Source: Eutreptiella sp. 'Long Island Sound 2002' (Eukaryota > Euglenozoa > Euglenophyceae > Eutreptiales > Eutreptiaceae). Taken from it: a stretch of 64,000 nt of DNA. How positions within the stretch are numbered: the stretch's first letter is position 1; every line of letters starts with the position of its first letter. The translations under genes were made by a program, and so were the position numbers. Under the pieces are notes generated by a model, which made no database searches, was not told the DNA's origin, and saw only the letters and a program-made list of their open reading frames with translations. This document shows positions 28,529-38,203 of the stretch, piece by piece. The DNA lies in contig OZ038389.1 of NCBI GenBank assembly GCA_964036045.1, forward strand, positions 38,263,998 through 38,327,997. The letters run 5' to 3'.

Positions 28529-28933
28529 GTGACCCATGAGGACCACTTCAGGTGTATCATCAGCTGTGGTTACTGTGGCAAACGTCGTCACTACGAGGAA
28601 GAATGTCACATAAGGAAACGAGAAAGTGACAAACACAAGCGGCAGGAGGCTGAACGCCAGAAGAACCAAACACCCTCCAGAACTCCCCAGAATGGGGATA
28701 AGGGTGGTAAAGGAGGTAGCAAGGGGAGTGGCAAGGGTGGAACCCCAAACCCCCAGAGGCGCTCATCAGCGCCCGCTACTTCTCTCTCTCATGCCCAGGG
28801 TGACTCCAAGAAGCGCCCACAGGGGGATAACGCCTCCCCTGTGGGGAATAACTCCAAGACGAGGCGACTGGCGTGGATGGCCAAGTCCCTCATGGCTGCA
28901 GGGGTGGATGTCAAATTCCCTGCCGAGGAGTAG
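28529..28933 (+). CDS. gag: Element D gag end: nucleocapsid zinc knuckle
   Basis: Contains CGYCGKRRHYEEEC (28565-28606), a CX2CX4HX4C knuckle that binds RNA, then a Lys/Gly-rich basic tail and RRLAWMAKSLMAAGVDV. Ends in UAG at 28931-28933 followed by GGGGGCGGC, with the same frame open into protease: the same gag-UAG-pol layout as A, B and E. Confidence 0.75.
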   Translation: MTHEDHFRCIISCGYCGKRRHYEEECHIRKRESDKHKRQEAERQKNQTPSRTPQNGDKGGKGGSKGSGKGGTPNPQRRSSAPATSLSHAQGDSKKRPQGDNASPVGNNSKTRRLAWMAKSLMAAGVDVKFPAEE

Positions 28934-29642
28934 GGGGGCGGCTCCGAAGAGGAGGACTTGGTTTTCCGGATCCTCGTGAGGATCAGGGATGAAGTTTTTC
29001 GAGCAGTGCTTGACGGGGGCGCAACACTTTCTATAGTGGCCCGGTGACTCCTAAAGACTTTCAAGAAAACTAACACAGTGGCCATAAGAGTAGGGGATGC
29101 GCGTACCATCCATTCCTTGGGGGGAGTCGATGTGACTATATGTCTTGGTGATGAAACTGTGACCCAACACTGCAGAGTGTTGGACACTGATGCCTTTGAC
29201 ATCCTCATTGGTACCGACTTCCTACGAAGAAACACTCAGGTAAAAATGCTGTCTCTCCGGCGCCCCTATTCTCTGCACTGCGAATTTGGCAGTGGGCTCT
29301 TCTCCGTACCTTTGGAGCTGTCAGGACGAGAAAAGTCTGGGCTGCGCTACGCAGCCAAGACTAACTATCGTACTGAAAACTACCAATTGGCCCATCACGC
29401 TCTTGAAAATGGACTGGCGGCCCTGCAGGTAACCCTGGATGAGATCCAGTTGGAATTGTTCGCGAGCCAACAACAGCACATCATGCAGTTGTATTGCTCC
29501 AAACATTTGAACAACGCTTTCCGTTTCCTCCGGAAAGCAATGGGCCTAGCGTATGCTAACCCTCCCTTCTCCCTGCTCGCGAAGGTTCCAACCAAAATCG
29601 CTTATGAGGGAGGAACGGTTGTTATGTGCACCCCCGACTGGG
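28934..29642 (+). pseudogene. pol: Element D pol part 1: protease and first half of methyltransferase-like domain
   Basis: Protease shows VLDGGATLSIV (DGG where D-T/S-G is usual), then a TGA at 29045-29047, then the strand ending DILIGTDFLRRNTQ. From about 29430 a methyltransferase-like domain: LELFASQQQH...YC...LAYANPPFSLLAKV (NPPF at about 29560) and VVMCTPDW. The domain is interrupted at 29642 by insert Y and resumes at 30215. Confidence 0.7.
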
Positions 29643-30214
29643 ACTGCCAGCGAGCGAGGGTAAGGGACACCCGGACGGGACGGCCCGCCACACGCAGCGC
29701 GGAACACGCGGGGCGGGAAGGGGGAAACGAAAGAGACACGACGCCAGGTACCGGCCCGAACCCCCCGAACCGGCCGCGAGCGCCGCGCACACACAGACGG
29801 GGCACTGCAGCCGCCAAGGCAGTAGTGGCACACAGCGCCACGCCCCAACCCCTAGGCTAGGCAGCCTCCGCGCCAGCCCAAGGGCGTCCCACTGGCGACA
29901 AGCCAGTAGCACGGGCCCGGCGGCGCCGGCGCCCCGGGCGACCACGCATTAGGGGGGCGACGCAGTGGGTAAGCGCCCGCAGCCACGGCTGCGAATTGAT
30001 GCACTGACCGGGGAGTGGCGAAACGGGGACGCCGGGGAAGGACGGGGCTCCGAGCTCTGTGAACCCGGGGGACTCCGCCACCAGGCAGGAGGTGCGTCTT
30101 GGAGGGCCCCCCACTAGGACCCGGTGGGGAGGATATCACCTGGCCCGACCAGGTGGCCCCCCGGGGCCGAAAGGCGTCTAGTACCCGCAAAATCAAACCT
30201 CAAACCTCAAACCT
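29643..30214 (+). mobile_element. Insert Y: 572-bp GC-rich element with CAAACCT tail
   Basis: Interrupts a codon run of D pol and is flanked by gactggg on both sides (29636-29642, 30215-30221). It is markedly more GC-rich than its host and ends in three CAAACCT units. A simple-repeat 3' tail plus target duplication fits a SINE or a 5'-truncated LINE. No internal pol III boxes or protein similarity were recognised. Confidence 0.6.
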
Positions 30215-31272
30215 GACTGGGCCTTCTCAGGTGAACACGCTTATTGGCGCCGTATGGTAGACCGAATGACCGTGGGAAGAGTGCAACTCCCCAACGGTCC
30301 CATTTACGTGCATGAGGACGGAGACACAGCTATGCAGGCCCTGAGTGGGCCAGTTCCTTATCCATTCTCGATGGATCCCTCGATCCTGTACCCCTGTGTG
30401 ATCTGGACCAGGTGCTACTGAAAGAGGTCATGGCAGAAAATCGTGGCCTGACCCTTTCTGATCTCAAAGAACGATCTACTAAGCACCTATCTGCCACACT
30501 TACAGGGTGTGAATCTCCCGATGGCTATTTCGGACCTGCAGCTGTAAAGGAGGATGATGACGACCAACTGTTCGAAATCACCAGCACTATTCCTCCTGTT
30601 GATCCCAGCTGTGTTGAACTCAAACACAGTGCCTTCCTGGCCCAGCTGTTGCTGGAGGAGGTAGACCTAGAGTCAACCTCAGAAACAACTTCCCCTGTTG
30701 GGAAACCGGTGCTGCACATGCAGCATACACACTCAGGTGAACCCGTGGCTCAGAGTCCTGGTGCTCTAGCGCGGCCTGCCGCTAATAACATGCCACTACC
30801 TGAGCATGACACTCAGGAACTGCGACGGCTGTTGTACCTGAAGGCCGAAGGTATTGAGCGCCAAGAGCGGCTATAGTACCTCAGACAAACCTGGAAATAC
30901 TCCATTTGGTCTGAGGAGGACTAGGATTTCTACACGCTGCCTGACCCTGAGATACCCCTAGTGTATTCTCTGCACTATGGGCAGCAATACCCCCCTGAGT
31001 GGGACGATGGTTCAGTACCTGCCGAGACTGCTGATCGGCAGATAAAGAAAGAGCATGGAAAGAGCAACCTCCATGCTGAGGAGGATTTCCTCCAGAAAAT
31101 CGAGAGTCTTAACCTTGACCCCCGACTGAAGAAACTGCTCCTAACCTATAAGGAGGTGTTTGGCACCCTACCGCCCCCCCTCTCTTGTAAAAAACTGGTC
31201 CAGATGGACCGGAAACTGAAACCTGAATTTGAGAAGACGCGGGTGAGGCGTCGCTCCTCAGGAACAGGTTGA
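30215..31272 (+). pseudogene. pol: Element D pol part 2: end of methyltransferase-like domain and linker
   Basis: Starts DWAFSGEHAYWRRMVDRMTVGR...LPNGPIYV, the C-terminal half of the methyltransferase-like domain. A frame change near 30390 leads to an acidic linker (30412-30876) broken by TAG at 30874 and another near 30922, then a block (SLHYGQQYPPEW...LLLTYKEVFGTLPPP) that precedes RT in gypsy elements. Confidence 0.6.
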
Positions 31273-31858
31273 AGAAATCGAGCGCCAGATCCAGGAATGT
31301 AGTGATGGTGGCCTCGTGCCAGAATGTAAGAAGGGGGACGACCCTCATCACTGCAGTCCCTGTTTCCTGGTTGCTAAACCAGGATCGACTGCTTTACGTC
31401 TGGTGGTTGACTATGGTGAGGTCAACAAGAAAACCCAAAACCACTCAGGGAGTATCCCCAACATGGAAAATACCCTGGAGCGTATTGCCAAATGCCGGTA
31501 CAAGACCAAAATGGACAAATGCAGTGGTCTCTGGCAGGTAGACCTAACCGCCGCAGCTCAGGAACTGCTGGCTTTTATAACCCCTAAGGGTCGTGTGTTC
31601 AAGTGGAAGGTCATACGTTTCGGGCTGGCTCATGCCCCAGCACTCTTCCGGGAACTGATGAACAAAGTTTTGTACATACTGAGGCGCAGACCTCTGGTAC
31701 AGGAGTTGATTTCTCGAGGTGCAGAAATGGAGGCCCACATCGACGACGTGAGTTTGGGTACCAATACCCAAGAGGACCATGTACTTCTCCTGCGTGAGTT
31801 TTTCATTGTTGGTCACAAAACCATCCCCGATTCAAACTCGAAAAATGCGAGTACATGA
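31273..31858 (+). pseudogene. pol: Element D pol part 3: reverse transcriptase
   Basis: RT blocks LRLVVDYGEVN, KTKMDKCSGLWQVDL, FGLAHAPALFREL and catalytic AHIDDVSLG at about 31735-31761. The position normally Tyr in YxDD is His here and Asp in E (ADIDDVLLG). A frameshift at 31840-31858 moves the rest of RT to the next frame. Confidence 0.78.
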
Positions 31859-33510
31859 AAGAGGAGGGTGAGTATTTAGGTTTCGACGTGGGGTATGTCT
31901 GGTGGAAACCAACAGCGTCTGAGATGCAGCCCTTGAGAGACATGCAGATTCGTGATGACCCTAACGGAGGTCTACACAATGTGAGGAGTTTTGTGGGCGC
32001 CTGTAACTTCCATAGGCGCCACATCCACAATTTTTCCTACTCCTCTGCCCCTCTCATTCACCTAATCAAGAAAGCTACTCCCTGGAGGTGGACCGCCAGA
32101 GAGGAGGATTGTTTCCAGGAGATGAAGAAGACAATTGCCTCCTCCAACTGCCTGGGAGTACCCCGCCCTAAGGGTGACATAGTCCTGATCACTGATGCCA
32201 TTCATGTAGGGGGGGATGGAACGATCTACCAATGGCTGGAGCTGAACCAAGCTGAACTAACCCGCTGCCATTATCGTACTAGCGGACTGAACCGTGATGG
32301 CTGCTTGAAGCATGACTATCCTACCAGGGAGTGGCGGCATGTGCCACTGGGACACTGGAACTGGAAATGGAACCAAGCGCGTTCCATTTACAGCACCTAC
32401 GACCAAGAACTCCTGGCCAGTATGTTGGTGCTCTCATCACAGTCCCGACTATTGGGATCTAATCTTATTGTCTGGCTCTGTGATCAGGAACCGGTGAAGT
32501 TTTTTCAGAAGGGTCCACCACTGGAGAAAGCGAAACTAAAGCGGTGGTGGACTTGGCTGAGTCAGTTCAGGCTGACAGTCCATCATATCCCTGGTATAAA
32601 AAATAAACTGTCTGACTATATATCGCGCAATAACTTCGAGGGGCTTATTGGTGAGAGCTCTGAGGCACGTGCCAAAGAGGCTTTCCAGCGTATGGATGTC
32701 CAGCTTGACCTGTTCATGCGGACTGCTGGAATCATCGAGAGTTGGAGCCTAACGGACTATCAGTCAGAGTATAAAGAAATTCTCCAGACCCTCAGCACCG
32801 GTCTCGAACCCCGTGTCATTGACGGGCACCAGTGGTATAAAAACAACCGGTACCTCTTCTACGAGGACCGCATTGTCTTACCTGAGGCCCGACTTGATGG
32901 GAGCCTACAGTGGTCCCATCTCAGCTCAGGTCACACTGGCGCTAATCGCTCAGTGGACCTCTTCCGTGAGTGTTTCTACTCTAGTGTAACCTTGACCAAA
33001 CTGAGGTCCTGTATGCAGACCGTTGTGGATGCTTGTGGCTGTCATGCCAGCAAGCAAAGCGACAGTAAGGATAGGGGACTGATTTCCAGCTTACCCATAC
33101 CCTATTGTACTAACTCTCTTCTCTATGTGGATTTCATCCACGGCCTACCTCGCTTCGGCGGCTATGATAGTTGCCTGGTGGTCACCTGTGGCCTGTCTCG
33201 CTTCGCCCGTGTGTTCCCTTGCAATCAGAAAATCACTTGTGAGCAGACTGTGAAAATGTTGGTCGAACAATGGTTCGAACCCTATGGAGCACCTAAGCAG
33301 GTGCACTCTGATGAGGATGTACGCATCTGCAGTGACATTGGATGGTACAAACGAGTGCTGAATGCCCTCAACGTTGAGATAACCACAGGTGTACCCTATA
33401 CCCACACGCCTAACCCTCCTTGTGAGAGACAAAACCGTGTGGTGGAACAGAACCTGAGAATCCTGATGAAACAGGAACGTACCAAAGACTGGGTACGCCT
33501 AGTGCCCTGA
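31855..33510 (+). CDS. pol: Element D pol part 4: RT thumb, RNase H and integrase core
   Basis: 551 codons. GACNFHRRHI marks the RT/RNase H connection. RNase H: VLITDAIHVGG, STYDQELLAS and WLCDQEPV. The integrase zinc site lies at H (QWSHLSSGHTG) and C (DACGCHASK), and the catalytic triad in YVDFIHGL, HSDEDVR and CERQNRVVEQ. Ends in TGA at 33508-33510, after which the same frame continues, so a Trp-to-stop change is likely. Confidence 0.82.
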   Translation: MKEEGEYLGFDVGYVWWKPTASEMQPLRDMQIRDDPNGGLHNVRSFVGACNFHRRHIHNFSYSSAPLIHLIKKATPWRWTAREEDCFQEMKKTIASSNCLGVPRPKGDIVLITDAIHVGGDGTIYQWLELNQAELTRCHYRTSGLNRDGCLKHDYPTREWRHVPLGHWNWKWNQARSIYSTYDQELLASMLVLSSQSRLLGSNLIVWLCDQEPVKFFQKGPPLEKAKLKRWWTWLSQFRLTVHHIPGIKNKLSDYISRNNFEGLIGESSEARAKEAFQRMDVQLDLFMRTAGIIESWSLTDYQSEYKEILQTLSTGLEPRVIDGHQWYKNNRYLFYEDRIVLPEARLDGSLQWSHLSSGHTGANRSVDLFRECFYSSVTLTKLRSCMQTVVDACGCHASKQSDSKDRGLISSLPIPYCTNSLLYVDFIHGLPRFGGYDSCLVVTCGLSRFARVFPCNQKITCEQTVKMLVEQWFEPYGAPKQVHSDEDVRICSDIGWYKRVLNALNVEITTGVPYTHTPNPPCERQNRVVEQNLRILMKQERTKDWVRLVP

Positions 33511-34299
33511 GCAGTGCTGACCATGAACTCTCAGAGGAACTCTTCTACAGGTTTCACCCTCCACGAGCTTTTTCATGGAGGACCACCTGCTTGGTTCCTC
33601 AAAACCCCCTTTCCTGAGGACTTCAAGAGCCCTTTTGGGGATTGGCTGGAACACAAACAGTCTATAGCTAACCAGGCTGGGACTAACATGAGACATATCC
33701 GTGACCGTGAGCTGAGCCGACTGAATTGTCTACGGCGGCCTGCCAGTATCAGGGTAGGTGACCTTGATCTGGTGCACCATTCATGTCTACCCTCCCGGCC
33801 CCGTAACTGTCTACAGGACCCTTATTGTCGGCCCTATCGTGTCATGAGGATAGATGGATCTAGGATCCATGTCAGGTGCAGTCCACGTCTAGGTGGTGAA
33901 CCTCTTTGTGCGCCTAAACAGTTGAGGCACTATGACTCCCCTGACGATTTGTCCTGGGGTGGGTGGCGCCTCAGCAACATTGAGGTCGAGCGTATCGACC
34001 TAGAGAACGCTGCCAGCCCAGAGGTGGCAGACAAACTCGAGGAGATGACTGCCGATGAGGTGGCAGTCGATGGCTACTACATGGTTGCAGGTATTGCTCG
34101 CCACGAGTATAAACAAGGCTGGATATTCCTTACCCTGTGGGATGGCTATGGGCTATCTGAGGCGACCTGGGAACCCATGTCCGCCTTCATACAACTAGAT
34201 GGGAATATCAACCCCTTCTGGTCCTACCTCGTTGAGAACAACGAGGGACAGTTACTAACCCGTGCTGAGACTCTATCCCAGCGTAAGAAGAAAAACTAA
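33511..34299 (+). CDS. pol: Element D pol part 5: integrase C-terminus and chromodomain
   Basis: In frame with part 4 after the TGA. Gives the GPY/F-like region (IRVGDLDLVHH...YRVMRIDG) and a chromodomain at about 34066-34240 (YYMVAGIARHEYK...SEATWEPMSAF). The element E equivalent is at 40781-41008. Confidence 0.8.
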   Translation, partial: AVLTMNSQRNSSTGFTLHELFHGGPPAWFLKTPFPEDFKSPFGDWLEHKQSIANQAGTNMRHIRDRELSRLNCLRRPASIRVGDLDLVHHSCLPSRPRNCLQDPYCRPYRVMRIDGSRIHVRCSPRLGGEPLCAPKQLRHYDSPDDLSWGGWRLSNIEVERIDLENAASPEVADKLEEMTADEVAVDGYYMVAGIARHEYKQGWIFLTLWDGYGLSEATWEPMSAFIQLDGNINPFWSYLVENNEGQLLTRAETLSQRKKKN

Positions 34300-34970
34300 T
34301 TTCACTGTGTCAGTCTACTGACTGTAATCTAACCTTCCAGGGGCGGTGAGCACTCTTGTGCACAGAAGCTTAAAGTAGACTTTCTCAACGTAACTAGGGT
34401 TATAACCCTAGCCCCCCATGATATTCACCCCTACCACTCAACTGAGCGGAGGTATCTTCCTTCATGGAGGTTATACCGAATTTAAATGGGCATTTCATGC
34501 CTAAGGCCGTGGAGGTTGAGCCTAGTGGTCCCCCACCCCAAGACCCCTATACTCAACTGTTTCTACCACTTATTGTGGTTGCACTCTTTAACTGTTTCTG
34601 AATTCAGTACCTTGGCCAAGTCATATTCTGTGTCTGGCCTAGCTCCTTTGCTCCATATTCCTAACCAACACCATTTCACCCAAAAGAGTGCACATGGAGT
34701 ACTTGATGCCTACTTGGAGGCTAGAGTCAGGCCAGTTTTCACTTAAAATCATTTGCTTTATCCATTTGTGATTGAATCTTTGTACTTATGCCTGTTTTGT
34801 CTATCTGCAGCCCTTCTGTGATACACTGGATTTCAAAACTATTCATTGATTCGATCCATATCCTGTTCTTGCTCTACTTACTGCTTTGGTTTGGGTTTTC
34901 AACTTCAAAACCTGCAGGATTTCATCAAATAATTAGGGCACTAATCAAGGACATCTTTCTGTAAAACCTC
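34300..34970. other. Non-coding DNA after element D pol
   Basis: AT-richer sequence, probably D 3' untranslated DNA and part of an LTR, but no repeat partner exists in the window to prove it. It contains a perfect 18-bp palindrome ctagggttataaccctag at 34394-34411. No ORF supported. Confidence 0.5.
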
Positions 34971-35564
34971 AATGGTTGGCCTGGGCAACAAATCCTACAA
35001 AAGGCATAACCATCAGCATGGGGGGCGGGTCACTGGTGCATGCTCGTTTGCTGAGCTGCAGTCCTGGCGGGTGGGGGCGGGGGTGGCCCAGGCACCGAGG
35101 GGCTCTGGCTCTTGGATGTTTGGGGCTTCCCTGGGAGCCACCTGCTCGACCTGCTGCCCCCATTGCACATAATGATCCTTCAGGACCTGGTATCCGGCCA
35201 CCACTCTCAAGTGGCTGACCCCTTTCACCTACCCACGACCACCGACACCATCCCCGAACCATGCACTTGCCCGCCAGTGGGTGGGGCCTCAAATCAGTAG
35301 CCTCACACACAATCAACAACATGCCCACCCGCCCAGCAATCTCACAACCCGCCACCGCAAGCACCTTTGCCCGGTTGTGCTGACGCCTGTAGTACTGAAC
35401 AAAAAAGGCTCCACAGCGACAGACCAGGGCAAAGGTGCATATATATTCCATGCATACATGCCAAACAGCATACTTTCTGGCACTGTCGGCGCCTCAGTAA
35501 CAAATCCAACATTTACATTCCCATCATTCTTAATGAAGCACCCTCCATTCGCGTTGCCACTGTC
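34971..35564. other. Unassigned GC-rich DNA
   Basis: No element, gene or RNA recognised. Several overlapping short frames on both strands have no recognisable domain. Confidence 0.5.
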
Positions 35565-35945
35565 AGCGCCTTCACTGGCGCACTCCTTCACTCCTCCAGC
35601 GCCCTCACTGGCGCACTTGTCAGCGGCCTCGCTGGCGCACACCTCAGCGCCCTCGCTGGCGCACTCCTTCGCTGCATCAGCGCCCTCGCTGGCGCACTTG
35701 TCAGCGCCCTCGCTGGCGCACATCTCAGCACCCTCGTGGGCGCACTCCTTCGCTGCTTGAGCGCCCTCACTGGCAAACTTGTCAGCGTCCTCGCTGGAGC
35801 ATGTACTGCACCCTCACCGGTGCACTCCTTGACGCGTCCACGCTGCTGGCAGTGCTCTTTTGGGCACACTCCTTCAGCGCCCTCCGCTGGCGCATTTCTC
35901 AGCGCCCTCACTGGCGCACTTCTGAAGCGCCCACGTTGGCGCAAT
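35565..35945. repeat. Minisatellite, unit about 21-24 bp (core GCGCCCTCGCTGGCGCAC)
   Basis: About fifteen degraded copies. On the minus strand one frame reads (C-A-S-E-G-A-x-x) repeats for about 60 residues; other frames are also open, as expected from the unit length, so coding is not claimed. Confidence 0.8.
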
Positions 35946-36655
35946 GAGCATGGGCGACAACCGCCGGTCCTCCTCCCGGCGTTCCGAACTTAGATGAAGA
36001 TTTTGTATAACACTTTTGTTTGTGCCGTATCGGTATCTTTCAACTTTTCCAAAACCCACAAAATCCACAAAGCGTCATTTTGCCTAAAGCCTTGGCTTTC
36101 CCAAATCTTCGAAATCTTTGACGGGTCTCCTTGAGTCTCCCGCTTTACCCACGGCTCACAACATCTCTTGTTGACGCTGGCACACTTGCACAAATCCAAC
36201 ACTGGAACACTGCTGTTCTTGGAACTCTTCAAGTTGTGCTTTCCATGGCGGCATCAGGGAAGCGGCCCTTGGTGATACTGCCCGGACTCGCCACCGGGAC
36301 TGTACCTTGTTTGGCTTAGCGTTACATATCAGCTAAATACAAAGAAAGCAATGCATAGCACAGTGCAACGTGACTCAACGTAACATAATAACTTGGTACA
36401 CGATCGTAACAACGAATAACAATCGTAATTAACCTGTTTATAATAGAAACTGCGTAAAACAGTCTGGAAATCCTACAGAATCCAATCACATCTTGATCTC
36501 TGCCACTCTGGCGATTACTGTGGCGACGCGCCAAAGCCGCAGTCGCCGCCAGGGCCTGCAGCCCTGTCCTTGTTGCCCAGGCCAGCCTATTACACCCACC
36601 TATGGTGTGACTCCACCGTCATCCTTAAGCTGACCCTTCGTCACAAAACTGATTT
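35946..36655. other. Unassigned DNA
   Basis: AT-rich patch at 36330-36480; no gene, element boundary or RNA recognised. Confidence 0.4.
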
Positions 36656-37050
36656 CACTTCTTTTTCAGAACTTTTGTCACTGATTTCACTTCCCTCTAA
36701 CTTGCCGCCTTGGACATAAATTATTATCGTATAAGTGTTCCCCACAGCCGAATTGCGCATTAGCACAACCGGGATGGCACCTCTTGACACCCCATGTTTT
36801 TTCACTGCTTGCACTGAATCCACTTCTTTTTCAGAACTTTTTTCACTGCTTTCACTGCCTTCTAACTTGCCACCTTTGACATAAATTATTATCGTATAAG
36901 TGTTCCCCACAGCCACAATGCGCATTAGGACAATTGGGATGGCACCTCTTGGCACCCCATCTTTTTTAACTGCTTGACTGATTCCACTTCTTTTTCACAT
37001 CTTTTTCACTGTTTTTACTTAATGCCTCTATCCTTCTAACTTGCAAGCAT
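36656..37050. repeat. 165-bp tandem repeat, about 2.4 copies
   Basis: Units 36656-36820, 36821-36984 and a degraded partial from 36985. Because 165 is a multiple of three, the minus strand shows a 55-residue repeated peptide (GNTYTIIIYV, GGKLEGSE) over two units. No domain recognised; may be a decayed gene piece or a satellite. Confidence 0.75.
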
Positions 37051-37193
37051 TATTTACCCAGACCATGGCATGGGAGATTGTGAGAAGGGTGAAGGGAAGT
37101 AGAGGGGAAGAAAGGAAGGACTGTTGGGCGTGACTTCCGGTAGGACCACCGACTCTTCAAGGGGGGTCTAACCGTTTGTCCTCCTCCGAGTAC

Positions 37194-37505
37194 AGGGCCC
37201 CATACCTTTGTGGGTGGGCCTAGCCTCTTTGGTTCCCTCACCACTTGCTAATTGTTTACGACGCGGCGATAGGGCCCACGACCCGCTCGCGGGGGCCTAA
37301 TGCATTGTCAACCCAATATGCCGTAAGGCCTCATACCCCGAAGGGAGGGCCTAAAAGCACCTGGGTGTTTGAGTGTGCTATTGTCGGAGATGGATGACGG
37401 CTCTGCTAAGCTTGACATGGTGCTAAGGCCCACGACCCGAAAGGGGGCCTAAGTACACGTCTAACCCTCGCGTTAGGGCCCCCAACTCCTCGAGCGGGGC
37501 TAAAT
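37194..37505. repeat. Five interspersed copies of a GC-rich hairpin, about 30 bp each
   Basis: Copies at 37194-37223, 37270-37300, 37324-37355, 37423-37453 and 37472-37505. Pattern TAGGGCCC...GGGCCTAA with an inner ACCCG...CGGG, so each can fold on itself; spacing varies from about 20 to 70 bp. They lie downstream (minus strand) of the chromodomain end of remnant G. Confidence 0.7.
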
Positions 37506-37594
37506 GCGTCATGGGCGCCCGCATGCATTTCAGATTCTCTGTTTTTGTTCCATTACCAGCCCAACTCTTCTATGCTATACCATGCTAAACCATC

Positions 37595-38203
37595 CTAGAG
37601 GGGCATGTCCTCTATGGACATTCCCATGTCCCACACAAGGAGGGAGTAACATAGCCGGACCGCACAGTGCATGTCGTGGGAGCCGGTAGACGGGGGAGGG
37701 GAGGAGATATGCCGAATACCCGCCGTGAGTGAAAGGGCTTTCATCTCGGCGAAGGACACATTCACTTTTTGCCTTTTGTTGTAATTGACCGACTCGTCAG
37801 TGAGGTGGTGTTGAAAGCTCCTGGCGGGTTCCCACTGTTCCTCGGCATGTCCTTTATACTTAATCCTCCACTTCATCACCTTGTTTCGCCCCCTACCGAA
37901 CGCTTGGTGTCTGGTGATGCGCTCGACGACCCACTGGTCGTCTTCAACCAAAAATCCTACATCCGTCTTGGAGCAGAGGGGTATCCGCTCCCCGGTGTTT
38001 TTTGCAAGGTAGGGCTTGAGGTGCACGCTGCTGAGCACCGTTAGGTCATCATTGAGGTACGAAATTTTGTTCACTCCGTCCGACACCACTTCCATTGCCT
38101 CAAAGGGGCCCTGCCAGATTCGCTTGATTTTGGCCGCAGTGGACTTGTCATCAACATTGCGGACCCAGACCCAATCACCCGGCTGGAACCGCTGGAGAGG
38201 ATA
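37595..38203 (-). pseudogene. pol: Remnant G: integrase end and chromodomain of a third gypsy lineage, cut by element E
   Basis: The frame is open from the E junction at 38203 (RFQPGDWVWVRNVDDKS, an integrase C-terminal motif) through GPFEAMEV and HLKPYL to a chromodomain (VVERITRHQAF...IKYKGHAEEQWEPARSF) and stop at 37595. It differs from both A/B/C and D/E. The rest of G should lie beyond the right end of the window, on the far side of E. Confidence 0.78.

Larger units (their letters stand above)
16173..34299 (+). mobile_element. Element D: degenerate gypsy-type chromodomain element, host of LINE 1, B and insert Y
   Basis: A plus-strand element whose gag starts left of the window because LINE 1 sits inside it. 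Pieces visible: gag 16173-16600 and 27621-28933, then pol with protease, methyltransferase-like domain, RT, RNase H, integrase and chromodomain up to 34299. Its proteins are close relatives of element E on the opposite strand and clearly different from A/B/C. At least six in-frame stops or frameshifts make it a fossil. No LTR could be confirmed: its 5' LTR is outside and no repeat partner was found for the sequence after 34299. Confidence 0.8.

Noticed and set aside
36641-36955. 104-codon minus ORF with an internal duplication
   Set aside because: Explained by the 165-bp tandem repeat; no recognised protein and no supporting start context.
37194-37505. CRISPR-like spacing of short palindromic repeats
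   Set aside because: Repeats are not identical, spacers vary in length, there are no cas genes and the DNA is eukaryotic.
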